Positions 33,998-43,322 are shown, numbered from the stretch's first letter. The stretch is DNA of 64,000 bases from Novosphingobium silvae (GCF_009856825.1 NZ_WVTD01000005.1:1-64000), one strand, 5' to 3'. Notes: generated from the letters alone by a model not told the origin. Made by a program: numbers and translations.

Positions 33998-34448
33998 CGT
34001 CACCCGTTCCCGCATCGCGGGGACGCTACCGCACTATGTCTATCGCGCGCTGGTGCCCGCCGACAAGCTATCGTCCCACCGGCGGGCACTTGCCGGTACG
34101 GTTGCCGGTCCAACGATCGCCGGTCGTATCCCATGCGTCCGCATCGGCCCGCTGCTTGCGCCCGAACGCTATTTCGAGATGGCCCATCACCTGCGAAGCG
34201 GGCTTGCCCCGCGCATAGGCGCGCTTGCTCGCCGCATCGAGACGCTGGTGATCCGAACCAGCTTTCCCGAGATGACCGCCGCGTCCACGCCGATCGTGTT
34301 CCAGCTCGACACCGATCCCGGCGATGCCTGCATCTGGACCAATATCGACGACCTGACCGCCGCGTTCGATCGTCTCGAACCCCGGTCCGACCTTCTTACC
34401 GTCGCCGATCTCGGACTTCGGCAGGACGACGGCCGGCGCGCCGCCTGA
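33987..34448 (+). CDS. hypothetical protein, 153 aa
   Basis: Starts at ATG 33987 with GAGGAG upstream in the duplicated segment. Reads MEIIVTRSRIAGTLPHYVYR and ends DDGRRAA. Its first residues (MEII) match those of the phosphatase because the start was duplicated; the rest differs. No domain recognised. Confidence 0.6.
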   Translation: MEIIVTRSRIAGTLPHYVYRALVPADKLSSHRRALAGTVAGPTIAGRIPCVRIGPLLAPERYFEMAHHLRSGLAPRIGALARRIETLVIRTSFPEMTAASTPIVFQLDTDPGDACIWTNIDDLTAAFDRLEPRSDLLTVADLGLRQDDGRRAA

Positions 34449-34487
34449 TCGCCGCCACCTGACATTCGTCATCGCCATTGGAGACCC

Positions 34488-35246
34488 ATGATGGATATTT
34501 ATGTCGTCACAACATTCCATTTCTCGCAAACGCCGGCGTCCATCAGCTATCACGCCAGCGAACGAGAGGCGTGCATCGCCGCGGCAGAGCGCGTGAACGC
34601 GTTTCGCGCCGATCTCGATCCCGTATCCCTGTCGCTGGTCGATGGGGACTGCTGGCAGCTTGGGTTGGCCGCGGCGCAGTTGGTCCAGCTCGCGGTGTTC
34701 GGCCTCAATGTCACCGACGTCGATGTCAGCAAGCTTGCCGATGCCTCCGGATTCGATGTCCGGCTCGAAAAGTCCGAACTTCAGGGCATGACCACCCTGG
34801 CGCTCGACGACCGCGAGCGGTCGACCGTTCTTGCGGCGCTTCGCGGATACCAGCGGCACCACTGTCCGTCCGATCTTGCCGATACCGGCAGCAACCTCGG
34901 CCGTCACAAATCGCTATCCCCGGATGCAATCGATGATCTCTGCACGCGGATCAATTGCGACACCCCGTTCCCGGTCGAAGCCAATATCGTCGTCACGCTC
35001 GACGGCGGTCTTGTCCAGGGTATCGCCGCCGACCGGCCTATCACGGTTCGCGTGGTCGACTACGACGTCGAGGGCGCCGATTCCGGTGACCTCGTCATGA
35101 TTCCCCGAGACCAGGGTGAACCGGTTCCCGCATCCGTCAGCGGTTGGGCGGTGGACAGCGTCTGTATCGATCCGGAATGGATCGCCAACGTCGACGCGGC
35201 CTGCGCTTCGGAAAGTCGGGCGACCGCGCTGATGGCAGGAGCATGA
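34488..35246 (+). CDS. hypothetical protein, 252 aa
   Basis: Starts MMDIYVVTTFHFSQTPASIS (ATG 34488 or 34491). A central helix region includes LDDRERSTVLAALRGYQRHH; the C-terminal part is strand-rich (VRVVDYDVEGADSGDLVMIP). Overlaps the next gene by 4 bp. No family recognised. Confidence 0.6.
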   Translation: MMDIYVVTTFHFSQTPASISYHASEREACIAAAERVNAFRADLDPVSLSLVDGDCWQLGLAAAQLVQLAVFGLNVTDVDVSKLADASGFDVRLEKSELQGMTTLALDDRERSTVLAALRGYQRHHCPSDLADTGSNLGRHKSLSPDAIDDLCTRINCDTPFPVEANIVVTLDGGLVQGIAADRPITVRVVDYDVEGADSGDLVMIPRDQGEPVPASVSGWAVDSVCIDPEWIANVDAACASESRATALMAGA

Positions 35247-35716
35247 CCGCCATGAACCGCATCCGCAGGGTCGAGAACTTCGACCGCTATGAGATCCTCG
35301 CCCATCCTCTTCCCAGCCGCGAAGATCGCGTCTTCCATCCCGGCGACACAGAAACCTCGCGCGCTTCGATCACCTACGCATCACACGATGTTCGGATCGC
35401 CCGACCCACGGGTATCGGCAGCAAAGGCCGGGTCGCCATACTGATGCATCATGGAGGCGGGCGACACGTGCTCGAATTCAACGAGACCGCCCTGCCGATC
35501 GCCACCGCGCTCCTGGCCCTGCCGGAAAGGCAGCAATATGCCCTCGCATATGCGATCTTCGAGCAAGCCGATGAGTGCGCCGGCGGCGCCCGTGCGGCGG
35601 AGGCGGAGCGATGGGCCGATGCGTTTCTCGATGGCCGGATCCGCAAGCGCCGTAGCGGCGGCAGGCGCTACGCCCAAATAGAAACGCCGGATGAAAAGGC
35701 CTGTCGCCGCTCCTGA
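35243..35716 (+). CDS. hypothetical protein, 157 aa
   Basis: Starts at ATG 35243, coupled to the preceding stop (ATGA). Reads MTAMNRIRRVENFDRYEILA, has HHGGGRHVLEFNETALPIAT and a basic C-terminus. No family recognised. Confidence 0.6.
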   Translation: MTAMNRIRRVENFDRYEILAHPLPSREDRVFHPGDTETSRASITYASHDVRIARPTGIGSKGRVAILMHHGGGRHVLEFNETALPIATALLALPERQQYALAYAIFEQADECAGGARAAEAERWADAFLDGRIRKRRSGGRRYAQIETPDEKACRRS

Positions 35717-35747
35717 TCTCGCTGCGGGTTTCCGCCGGAACAAATGA

Positions 35748-35769
35748 TCGCCTGGTCGCCGCCAGGCGA
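35748..35769. terminator. hairpin, possible terminator or leader
   Basis: Perfect 8-bp arms TCGCCTGG (35748-35755) and CCAGGCGA (35762-35769). No T-run follows, so it may be a leader hairpin of the gene at 35807 rather than a terminator. Confidence 0.35.
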
Positions 35770-35806
35770 GCTCCCAGACCATCACAGCAACCTAGGGGAC
35801 ATTCGC

Positions 35807-36208
35807 ATGGATCACCAACCTTCACCGGCGAGCATCACCCAATTGCCCGTCATGACCAGCGCCGATGCCGAGAACGTCGGCTTTGCCATCTTCAACCATG
35901 TCCCGACGTTGCCGATCGACATTCCCGACGGGGGCTTCACGGTGAGCGCGAAAACGAGCGAGGGGCTGCGCGTCACCTTCTATTTCGGTCCTTACCGCAC
36001 CGGCGGACCGCCACGCTGCATCGACATTTGCTACCACGATGCGAGCATGACCGTGCCCGATGGCGGAGGTTCACCAGTCCCGGTGTTCGACATGTTTACG
36101 ATCGCGGAGGAAGGCCGCCACCCCTACGACAGCCGCAAATCCGATGTGTCCGAAAAACCGTCGATCGCGGTCGTGCTACTCGACAAGCCCGAGAGAGCGG
36201 GCGGCTGA
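35807..36208 (+). CDS. hypothetical protein, 133 aa
   Basis: Starts MDHQPSPASITQLPVMTSAD. Strand-rich middle (FTVSAKTSEGLRVTFYFGPY). The GGGGAC ahead of ATTCGC gives a plausible ribosome-binding site. No family recognised. Confidence 0.55.
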   Translation: MDHQPSPASITQLPVMTSADAENVGFAIFNHVPTLPIDIPDGGFTVSAKTSEGLRVTFYFGPYRTGGPPRCIDICYHDASMTVPDGGGSPVPVFDMFTIAEEGRHPYDSRKSDVSEKPSIAVVLLDKPERAGG

Positions 36209-36285
36209 TCGTGCCGAACATGGCCCGCCTATCGGCCGCCACACTTACGGAATGACCCCGATTTTCCGGAATTTCCGGTGCGAAT

Positions 36286-36334
36286 GGTCGGGAGCACCGG
36301 ATCGTATCGCCCGCGCCGCGGGCTGTCCCCGACC
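36286..36334 (+). promoter_or_regulatory. nested palindromic leader of a 64-aa gene
   Basis: Outer arms GGTCGGG (36286-36292) and CCCGACC (36328-36334) enclose a perfect inner hairpin GCCCGCG-C-CGCGGGC (36309-36323). It lies 30 bp before ATG 36364 and may be a structured 5' UTR or a terminator for the preceding gene. Confidence 0.4.
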
Positions 36335-36363
36335 GCCATCCCTCCATAATCAGGAGCATTTGC

Positions 36364-36558
36364 ATGAACACGGACGATCTCGACACCGCAACACCCGAGC
36401 AGCTTGCGCCGGTCCTCTATGCCGCCCTCCAGCGTCTCGGTCAGCTCGGCCGGACCGGGGCTGTCGCGCTCGCGGCGCTGGTCGATGAAGACGATCCCGA
36501 TTTCGAGGAAGCTGCGTCCTGGGTCGGCGACGTAGCCGCCGGAGACCTGCGCGAATAG
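36364..36558 (+). CDS. hypothetical protein, 64 aa
   Basis: Starts MNTDDLDTATPEQLAPVLYA after CAGGAG. Acidic and helical, ends AAGDLRE. Shares an RLGQLGRTG-like segment with the protein at 31797. Followed by a strong hairpin at 36587. Confidence 0.55.
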   Translation: MNTDDLDTATPEQLAPVLYAALQRLGQLGRTGAVALAALVDEDDPDFEEAASWVGDVAAGDLRE

Positions 36559-36586
36559 TTCTCCACCACCGACATTTCTACCCACG

Positions 36587-36618
36587 CACGAAGCCCGGCC
36601 ATCGCGCCGGGCTTCGTG
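36587..36618 (+). terminator. strong GC-rich hairpin after the 64-aa gene
   Basis: Perfect 13-bp arms: CACGAAGCCCGGC (36587-36599) and GCCGGGCTTCGTG (36606-36618) with a 6-nt loop. No long T-run follows. It separates the small-gene run from the DUF3560 gene. Confidence 0.6.
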
Positions 36619-36688
36619 ATTCCGGGACATGCAAATGCACCGATCCGCCCCGGCACAGGATGCTGGCGGGCGTTTGAAAGGACCATCA

Positions 36689-38173
36689 ATGATCAGCTTC
36701 ACCGCGACATACAGCCCGGAGGACAACAAGATCCACCTCTACGCATCGTCCCGCCTCGATGCCGAGACCTATGCCCGTGTCAAGGAAGCGGGCTTCAAAT
36801 GGGCTCCGAAACAGGAGCTTTTCGTGGCGCCGAAATGGACGCCGCAGCGCGAAGACCTCGCCATCGAACTGGCCGGTGAGATCGAGCCCGAGGAAATGAC
36901 GCTGGCCGAGCGCGCCGCCATCAAGGCCGAGCGGCTCGAAGATCTTTCCCACAAGCGGCACGCCCAGGCCAATGCCTTTTCCCGGCGCGCCGATGAACTC
37001 TCGCAAGCCTTCTACATGGGCCAGCCCATCCTTGTCGGCCATCATAGCGAACGTCAGGCGCGCCGGACGCAGGAGCGCATGCATTCGGCATCGAGCGCCG
37101 CCGTGAACGCCGAAAAGGCCGCGACCTACTGGCTGGGTCGCGCGAGCGGCGTCGAGCATTTCGCCAACATGAAGAACAACCCGCGCACGCGGGCCAACCG
37201 GATCAAGACGCTGCTGGCCGAACTGCGCGACCTTCAGCGCGGCATCAACAGAGCCCATGCGGCACTGGCGATCTGGGAGGATATCACGAGCGACGAACAG
37301 ATCCGCCACGCGCTCGGCAACATGGATTCCCGCACGATCTGGGCGAGCTGCGATCTCTATTACAAGGTCGACAATGGCGAGATCACGCCCGCCGATGCCC
37401 GGCAGCAGTGTGTCGAGGGCGCCAAGCTTGCCGCGGGCGGCCCCAACCGCCGCCGTTGGATCGAACATATCCTGCACCGGCTCGCGTTCGAGCGGTCGAT
37501 GCTCGGCGACGTGCCGCGCTATGACGGCGAGCTGACCCCGGTCATCATCCAGGCCTTCGCCCGCGAGCATGGCGCCGAAAGTCCCAAATCCACAGCAATC
37601 GACGCCGGACGGTTCCGGCTCGAAAGCCCGGTCCCGCTCCCGGCGCATATCGCGTCGGAGAATTCCCTCGAGCTCAGCGAGGGCGACTGGCGCGACCTGA
37701 TGCAAGCGTGCGGATACACCGTGCCGGAAAAGAAGGCCCGTCAAGCCTCGGCCAAACCGGACACCGTGCCTCTGATCAATCCATCGCGCGAACAGGCCGA
37801 GCAACTCCAGGCGATCTGGAATCTGCGCATGGTTGCGGCCTGCATCGGCAAGCGCAGCACCGCCAGGGCCAACGCGGTCTACGCGACGACACAGGCCACC
37901 TATTCGGCCAATGCGAAGGGCGACTATGACCCGTTCAAGACCGTCGAGATCGCCGCCGACGGGCACCGCGTGCGAATGGAATGGAAGGGCAATGAGCGTG
38001 TGCGGTCCGGCGAACCTGTCGCCCGCATCCGTATCTCGACGATCGGCGGTGAATTCTACAAGCCCGACGCGGTGGTCATCATCACCGACAAGCCCGCCAA
38101 ACCGCTGCCGATCGACCTCGACACCCTGGAGGAGGGCGCCCGCCAGGCCGCGAACGAGGAGGCCGCAGCATGA
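36689..38173 (+). CDS. DUF3560 domain-containing protein
   Basis: A 494-aa protein from ATG 36689 (MISFTATYSPEDNKIHLYAS). The N-terminus with SRLDAETYARVKEAGFKWAP and FVAPKWTPQREDLAIELAGE is the DUF3560 signature. A long helical middle (HSERQARRTQERMHSASSAA) and a C-terminal strand domain follow. Common on sphingomonad and rhizobial plasmids and islands; function unknown. The upstream in-frame ATG 36629 is less likely. It overlaps the next gene by 4 bp. Confidence 0.85.
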   Translation: MISFTATYSPEDNKIHLYASSRLDAETYARVKEAGFKWAPKQELFVAPKWTPQREDLAIELAGEIEPEEMTLAERAAIKAERLEDLSHKRHAQANAFSRRADELSQAFYMGQPILVGHHSERQARRTQERMHSASSAAVNAEKAATYWLGRASGVEHFANMKNNPRTRANRIKTLLAELRDLQRGINRAHAALAIWEDITSDEQIRHALGNMDSRTIWASCDLYYKVDNGEITPADARQQCVEGAKLAAGGPNRRRWIEHILHRLAFERSMLGDVPRYDGELTPVIIQAFAREHGAESPKSTAIDAGRFRLESPVPLPAHIASENSLELSEGDWRDLMQACGYTVPEKKARQASAKPDTVPLINPSREQAEQLQAIWNLRMVAACIGKRSTARANAVYATTQATYSANAKGDYDPFKTVEIAADGHRVRMEWKGNERVRSGEPVARIRISTIGGEFYKPDAVVIITDKPAKPLPIDLDTLEEGARQAANEEAAA

Positions 38174-38688
38174 CGACCGGCAGCAACACTCCGCCCGATA
38201 TCCCATCGCCCATCGACGTCCCGTGGCCCGGCGATTTCGAGAAGGTCGAGATCGCGCCCGCTGCGCAAAACCGGAGCGGCGTCACGCAGACGGACACGCT
38301 CGAATTCGCGCTCGAAACCGCCGCCTGCCTCTGGGAGGGGGTGCTGACATTGCGCGACCGTCCCGCCACCGATCCGGATGCCATCGCCCTGGCACTCGCT
38401 ATCCGCGAAACCTGCAATGCCGTCGGCACCGCCGACCTGCGCTTGACCGTCGTGGGCTGGACCGGCGCCGTCGAGGCGGCCTGGAGCGCGGTCGCCGACG
38501 GCTACGACCTCTGTTTCGACTGGGACTTCGTGCCGGGCTGGATCATCGACCATATCGACTGGTCCGATCCCGCTCATCCGACGATCAGGCCGGAATCCCT
38601 GCGACAAGATCCCGAATCCGCTGCGAACGGCGGACCAGTCGCCACGCGGCCGACCAGCGTGCAGCCGCCTTCCGACGAGGAGAGCTGA
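38170..38688 (+). CDS. hypothetical protein, 172 aa
   Basis: Coupled to DUF3560 by an ATGA overlap. Acidic, with a helical core (TLEFALETAACLWEGVLTLR) and WTGAVEAAWSAVADGYDLCF. No family recognised; the coupling suggests it works with the DUF3560 protein or the next gene. Confidence 0.6.
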   Translation: MTTGSNTPPDIPSPIDVPWPGDFEKVEIAPAAQNRSGVTQTDTLEFALETAACLWEGVLTLRDRPATDPDAIALALAIRETCNAVGTADLRLTVVGWTGAVEAAWSAVADGYDLCFDWDFVPGWIIDHIDWSDPAHPTIRPESLRQDPESAANGGPVATRPTSVQPPSDEES

Positions 38689-38690
38689 CG

Positions 38691-39131
38691 ATGGGGCGCT
38701 CGGTATCCTATCCCAGCGAGGCGTATGTCGCCTTCTCGCAGTGGGACGCGGGCTGGATCGAAGACGACGACGAGCCCTATACCCGCCATTTCAGCCAAGT
38801 CGCGGCCCAGGACGATTGGGACTTCATCGTCGAGGATTTCCGCGAACAGGTGCTCGCGCTCTATCCTTCGGCATGGACCGCGACCGGCTGGATCGACCGC
38901 GAAGACCGTATTGTCGCCATGAACCGCTACGCCCGCTTCGGCATCTCGGAATATTGCGGCTGCATCGCATATTGGGTGGTCCTGCGCCACGACATCCATC
39001 CCGGTCAGGAAGGGTTGGCGCAACGCTGGGTCGACCAGATCGCGGTCGGTTTCAAGAAGCGGTTCGCGACCCTCGTCCGCTTGGACGTGTTCTCCAACGG
39101 CGAGGCTATTTTCGAGCGAACTGCCCCCTGA
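38691..39131 (+). CDS. hypothetical protein, 146 aa
   Basis: Starts MGRSVSYPSEAYVAFSQWDA two bases after the preceding stop, with GAGGAGAG upstream. Acidic and tryptophan-rich (WDAGWIEDDDEPYTRHFSQV). Similar hypothetical genes follow DUF3560 in related elements, in my recollection. Function unknown. Confidence 0.6.
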   Translation: MGRSVSYPSEAYVAFSQWDAGWIEDDDEPYTRHFSQVAAQDDWDFIVEDFREQVLALYPSAWTATGWIDREDRIVAMNRYARFGISEYCGCIAYWVVLRHDIHPGQEGLAQRWVDQIAVGFKKRFATLVRLDVFSNGEAIFERTAP

Positions 39132-39222
39132 CCGCGCGGCTCCCCGATCGCGCCCCTCCTAACATCCGACACCGGCATGATCCCGCCGAGCGGCCACCGC
39201 TCGGCGGCGCGGCCCGGCCGTG

Positions 39223-39280
39223 GAGCGAAGGGAGAGTGATGGGGTGCGGCGATGAGGTCGCGGCAACCCAGGAGGCTCAC
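39223..39280 (+). promoter_or_regulatory. polypurine-hairpin leader of the long GHKL gene
   Basis: Polypurine tract 39223-39244, then the stem GCGGCGA (39246-39252), loop TGAGG, TCGCGGC (39258-39264), then CAGGAGG and ATG 39281. The leader at 42715 has the same stem GCGGCGA-TGGGT-TCGCTGC. Confidence 0.6.
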
Positions 39281-40978
39281 ATGACATTTCCCACCACGAT
39301 CCACGCCAGTGTCGGCGAGTCGATCATCCACAAGGCGACAAGACTTTTTGCCGGCTGCGTCGCCGACGCGCTCCACGAGCTCCTCCAGAACGCCCGCAGA
39401 GCAGGTGCCACTCGCGTCGACATCCGCCGGTTCGACCGGGATAGCGCCACGATCCTGCGCATCCGCGACGATGGCAGAGGCATAGCCGATCCGACCAAGC
39501 TTCTCGCGCTCGGCGACTCAGGCTGGGACAGCGACATTGCCCGCAGCGAGGATCCGGCGGGCATGGGTGTCTTCAGCCTTGCCGGTCGCCATGTCGTCAT
39601 CCGGTCGCGCCCCGCCGACGCCGAGGACGGATGGCAAGTGACGATCCCGCCGCAGGAGTGGGAGAGCGGGGAGCCGCTCGAACTTGTCCCGGCAATAATC
39701 GCCAAGGGCACCGAAATCGAAATCGAATTGTCCAAGGCGTGGATCGACGAGCTTGGAGAAGCGGTGAAAAACGCGGCGCGCTTCTATCCGCTTCCGGTCT
39801 TTTATGGCGAGGAGCGGCAGGCCCATGAAGCCTTTTTGAAAGAGGCCGTGCGCGTCGAAAACTGGAACGGGTGCAGCATCGGCGTTTTTCTCGACAAGTA
39901 CACGCCCCACCGCGAGCAGGCCCGAATCAACTTCCATGGCCTCACCGTCCCGTGCCGCCTGCCGCATGTCCATGACGCCGATGGCGGGCGCGGTTGGTAT
40001 GCCAAGGTCGACATCGTGGACGCGAAAAATTTGCAGTTTGTGCTTCCGGCACGCAAGGAAATGGTCCAGAATACGGCGCTCGACGCCCTGCGCGAAGCCT
40101 GCCAAGCGGCGATTTTCCGCACCATCGCCCGTGAGGGCCATCATCGGCTTTCCTACACACAATGGCTCCGCGCGCGAGAACTCGGCATCTCGCTGCCCGA
40201 GGCGGCGCCCTTCCTGCACCTCTGGACACCCCGCATCGCCGAAACGAACGACATCTTTCCGGGTGAGCGGATCGCCGGGGAACCGATGGTCATCATGCCC
40301 ACGCTATCCGCGAACATCGAGCAGTGCGTCGACCGCGCGCTGAAATCCGCAGATGGTCTCGGCGGCTCGCCCGTTCGCGCGATGCTCGAATTCGCCGGAT
40401 ATGGCTGGTACAATGCGCTCCCGCGCGTCCTGGGGCTGTCCTTTCAGGTCGAGACGGACAACGAGACGTTCCACTATGACGACGGGGCATCGGTTCCCGA
40501 CGACGTCGATTCCGGCCGCGTCGGCGCGATCACGCTCGAGCTCGCAGTGCGGGCCACCGCCGATTCCGAGGAACCCGCCGACATCCTCGCATTCCCCGCC
40601 GATGTGCTGATCGTCCCCACCGACTGTTGCAGCGACCTCGACGACGTCGCCATCCTGCTCGGCACCGACTGCGCGATCACGCCCGGCGAACTCGCCTCGC
40701 TGCTCGAAGCCTCCTGCTTCTGGCCCAACGAGGATTGCGACGCCGACAGCCATTACACCCAACAGGCGGCATTCGAGATGCAGGCCCGCTTCGCCGCGAA
40801 CATGCTGCTTCTCGGCGAGGATGCGGCGGTCCTCGAGCGCGTGCGCGAGGCGTTGCGCCAGCATGTCACCTGGCTGATCCCCAAGGACCGGGCGATCAGC
40901 ATGCAGGCGGTCAACCATCTGGTCGAGGCCGCCTTCGCGGACAATGACGACGCGCCTTCGGTCGACGCCGCCGAGTAG
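39281..40978 (+). CDS. GHKL/HSP90-like ATPase, 565 aa
   Basis: The N-terminal 130 residues form a GHKL ATPase: ALHELLQNARRAGATRV with E33 and N37 (N box), RIRDDGRGIADP (G1 box), DPAGMGVFSLAGR (G2 region). The rest is a helical/strand domain with no known family (LHLWTPRIAETNDIFPGERI in the middle). HSP90-like N-termini without a kinase domain occur in conflict systems and chaperone-like proteins. A second, truncated paralogue is at 42774. Confidence 0.85.
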   Translation: MTFPTTIHASVGESIIHKATRLFAGCVADALHELLQNARRAGATRVDIRRFDRDSATILRIRDDGRGIADPTKLLALGDSGWDSDIARSEDPAGMGVFSLAGRHVVIRSRPADAEDGWQVTIPPQEWESGEPLELVPAIIAKGTEIEIELSKAWIDELGEAVKNAARFYPLPVFYGEERQAHEAFLKEAVRVENWNGCSIGVFLDKYTPHREQARINFHGLTVPCRLPHVHDADGGRGWYAKVDIVDAKNLQFVLPARKEMVQNTALDALREACQAAIFRTIAREGHHRLSYTQWLRARELGISLPEAAPFLHLWTPRIAETNDIFPGERIAGEPMVIMPTLSANIEQCVDRALKSADGLGGSPVRAMLEFAGYGWYNALPRVLGLSFQVETDNETFHYDDGASVPDDVDSGRVGAITLELAVRATADSEEPADILAFPADVLIVPTDCCSDLDDVAILLGTDCAITPGELASLLEASCFWPNEDCDADSHYTQQAAFEMQARFAANMLLLGEDAAVLERVREALRQHVTWLIPKDRAISMQAVNHLVEAAFADNDDAPSVDAAE

Positions 40979-41054
40979 CCAAGCTTTCCCCTCGCGCATG
41001 TCCGGCGCGTCGTTTCGCGCGGCGCGTCGGGCCGCGTCCACAAGGAGCCGTGCC

Positions 41055-41651
41055 ATGACACAAAAGCCGCCCTTCACGAAAATCTTCGACGGCGTTGCGA
41101 CGCGCAAGCAGATGTTCGAGTTGTTCAACCGGATTCCCGACTGCCCGTTCGAGGATCGAATCTCCGGGAAAACCTACGAAAATACGTGGTTCGAGGTGGA
41201 CCGCGAGGGCTATGACACGATGCTTGAAGTGCTGCCGCCGCTCTTCATGCGAGCCGGGATGTTCGCTTTGTCCGAGCTCAAGGCCGGCTTCGTCGGCTCG
41301 GTTTTCTTCGAGATCGATAGCATCGACGGACGCAGGCGCTGGTTCACCGGATATTGCAACCTCGGCGATCGCAGCAGCCCCGACGCGATGCGGGCCGCGA
41401 TCATCGCGTATGAGAAGGTCGCTATGGCCAACCTGTCGCGAGACGCCGCCCTGGATTTGATCTGGGAGCGCACGCACGATGATTTTCGCGGTCTCGCAGG
41501 TCAGTTCAATCCCGACGCCTGGCCCACCGAGCATCACGGCAAACGGTCCATCCTCGTCCATGAACCGGGCGTCGGCACTGTCCAGAAGCTTCTCGAAAAT
41601 CTCACCGACGCCGAGATCGCCGACCGGCTGCCGCACGGGCCGACGATCTAG
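41055..41651 (+). CDS. DUF1419 domain-containing protein
   Basis: A 198-aa protein starting MTQKPPFTKIFDGVATRKQM. The pattern FDGVATRKQMFELFNR, VLPPLFMRAGMFALSEL and WERTHDDFRGLAGQF is that of DUF1419, common on alphaproteobacterial plasmids. Function unknown. CAAGGAG precedes the ATG. Confidence 0.85.
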   Translation: MTQKPPFTKIFDGVATRKQMFELFNRIPDCPFEDRISGKTYENTWFEVDREGYDTMLEVLPPLFMRAGMFALSELKAGFVGSVFFEIDSIDGRRRWFTGYCNLGDRSSPDAMRAAIIAYEKVAMANLSRDAALDLIWERTHDDFRGLAGQFNPDAWPTEHHGKRSILVHEPGVGTVQKLLENLTDAEIADRLPHGPTI

Positions 41652-41774
41652 CTGCGTCCGCGAGACCTTCCGCTCCACGAGGAGCCGCCCGCGAACCCCG
41701 ATGACGCGATCGGTGACCGAACGGGATTCGCCCGGTCGAGCCAAATCCCGTCATTTTCATCAAGGAGCCGAAAC

Positions 41775-42317
41775 ATGACCAACAATTTTGTGCGAACGGC
41801 TTTCGCCATTCCGGTGATGCCGCACGAAGCCCTGTTACTCGAAGAATGCTTTGCCGTGGCCGATGAGCTGTCCAGCGATTTCGCCGAACTTCCGATCGAC
41901 GGCATGCAGACGGTGAAAGCTTACTACGCATCCCGCAGCGACGCTTTCAAGATCACCTTCCCGAAGAAACCGGAAGAAGACGATCCTTTCGCCGGCTTCT
42001 TCGACCTCTGGTCCGATCCCGGCTTTCTCGGCTTTGACGCCGACCTCAGTATCCGGGGCGATCCGGAGGGCAAAGCGCAGTTCGCATTCATCAGCGGCCA
42101 TGATGTCGACGTTCCGTCAATCGCCTCGCTGATCCAGAAGGTCTGCAAATCCGCGTTGCCCTTCGGTTTTCAGTGGGCGGAAGGTAACGAGGAGGACGAC
42201 GGGTGCCGCTCCTTTGCGGGCGGATATTATGTCATATCCGACACCGAGATCTTCGGCGGCCCGACCCGCTGGCTCATGAATGAAACGCTGCACACCCTGC
42301 GGGCAGGTGCGGCGTGA
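41775..42317 (+). CDS. hypothetical protein, 180 aa
   Basis: Starts MTNNFVRTAFAIPVMPHEAL. The segment CRSFAGGYYVISDTEIFG is a conserved-looking strand pattern, and acids are frequent. Overlaps the DUF6283 gene by 4 bp, so the pair is likely functionally linked. No family recognised. Confidence 0.6.
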   Translation: MTNNFVRTAFAIPVMPHEALLLEECFAVADELSSDFAELPIDGMQTVKAYYASRSDAFKITFPKKPEEDDPFAGFFDLWSDPGFLGFDADLSIRGDPEGKAQFAFISGHDVDVPSIASLIQKVCKSALPFGFQWAEGNEEDDGCRSFAGGYYVISDTEIFGGPTRWLMNETLHTLRAGAA

Positions 42318-42679
42318 AGCCCCTGCTCAAACGGCCGTGCAACGAGTGCCCCTGGCGCCGCGACCATCCTGCCGGCTGGCTTGGCGGCTATCGGCCGGAA
42401 GACTTCACGCAGCAAATCCAGTTCGATGGGCCGCCGCTGCCATGCCATAAGACCATCCCGGGCGACGGCACCGATGCCCGCGCCATGTGCGCCGGCGCGC
42501 TCATATTCATGCGCAACTCGTGCAAAGGTGCGCACCATCCCGACTATGGCGATGCGCTCGACACGGTCGAGCCCGACACCGCGACGGTGTTCGCGTGGTC
42601 CCACGAGTTTATCGATCACCACTGCAACCCGGACAAATGGCTGGAGCGTGTTCGGGCCAGGATGACCGCCCAGCGTTAA
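42314..42679 (+). CDS. DUF6283-like cysteine-rich protein
   Basis: A 121-aa protein: RPCNECPWRRDHPAGWLGG near the start, then PLPCHKTI, AMCAGALIFMRNSCKG and DHHCNPDKW. The PCxxCPWR start and later Cys/His residues match DUF6283, a probable metal-binding family found beside phage and plasmid genes. Function unknown. Confidence 0.8.
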   Translation: MKPLLKRPCNECPWRRDHPAGWLGGYRPEDFTQQIQFDGPPLPCHKTIPGDGTDARAMCAGALIFMRNSCKGAHHPDYGDALDTVEPDTATVFAWSHEFIDHHCNPDKWLERVRARMTAQR

Positions 42680-42714
42680 CGTCCTCGGTCAGTGAACGGC
42701 TCAATCGCCCTGAT

Positions 42715-42773
42715 GGAAGGGAAGGTGGCGGGAGGGGTGCGGCGATGGGTTCGCTGCCAGTCAGGAGACTCCT
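42715..42773 (+). promoter_or_regulatory. polypurine-hairpin leader of the short GHKL gene
   Basis: Polypurine tract 42715-42737, stem GCGGCGA (42739-42745), loop TGGGT, TCGCTGC (42751-42757; one G-T pair), then TCAGGAG and ATG 42774. Homologous to the leader at 39223. Confidence 0.6.
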
Positions 42774-43322
42774 ATGTCATTTTCCACCTCGACACGCACG
42801 ACAAGCGGCCGTTCCGGCTTCACACAGGCCGACGAGCCGCCCGGTCCGCTCGATACGATCTTACGCGAACTGTTCCGCATCGCCCAACGCGCCGGTGCCT
42901 GCCGGATCCATGTCGAAACGTTCGATTATGAAGGACGTCCGACCCTCTCCGTCCTCGACAATGGCTCGGGGATCGACAGTCCACGGGCCTTGCTCGCACT
43001 GGACGCCTTCGGTTGGCGCGCGGCCCGTCTGCGGTCGCAGCCTTCATCTGGCCTCGCGCTATCGAGCCTGGTTGGACGGCATACGATCGTCCGGTCCGGT
43101 CCCGATGAAACCGAACCCGCATGGAGCGTGACGATTCCAGCCGAGGCCTGGACTGGTGAAGCGCCGATCGCGGTCGAGCCGGATGGCGGCCTTTGCGGCA
43201 CCAATATCATGGTCGAGATTCCCGAAGAATGGCGTCCGGGGCTCGAGGACGCCGTGGCAGCCGCCGCGCGGCACGTGCCCATGCACGTCTTTTTCCACGC
43301 CCGGTGGAAGAATCCCGACTGA
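42774..43322 (+). CDS. short GHKL ATPase-like protein lacking the N-box Asn
   Basis: A 182-aa paralogue of the N-terminal ATPase part of the protein at 39281: ILRELFRIAQRAGACRI aligns with ALHELLQNARRAGATRV, so the conserved Asn is Ile36 here while the Glu (E32) is kept. The G1 box is SVLDNGSGIDSP. The C-terminal domain is absent. Loss of the Mg-binding Asn predicts no hydrolysis; it may bind and modulate the long paralogue. Confidence 0.75.
   Translation: MSFSTSTRTTSGRSGFTQADEPPGPLDTILRELFRIAQRAGACRIHVETFDYEGRPTLSVLDNGSGIDSPRALLALDAFGWRAARLRSQPSSGLALSSLVGRHTIVRSGPDETEPAWSVTIPAEAWTGEAPIAVEPDGGLCGTNIMVEIPEEWRPGLEDAVAAAARHVPMHVFFHARWKNPD

Noticed and set aside
36686..38206. 506-aa minus-strand open frame opposite DUF3560
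   Set aside because: It mirrors the DUF3560 gene exactly and shows no domain; long antisense frames are common in high-GC genes.
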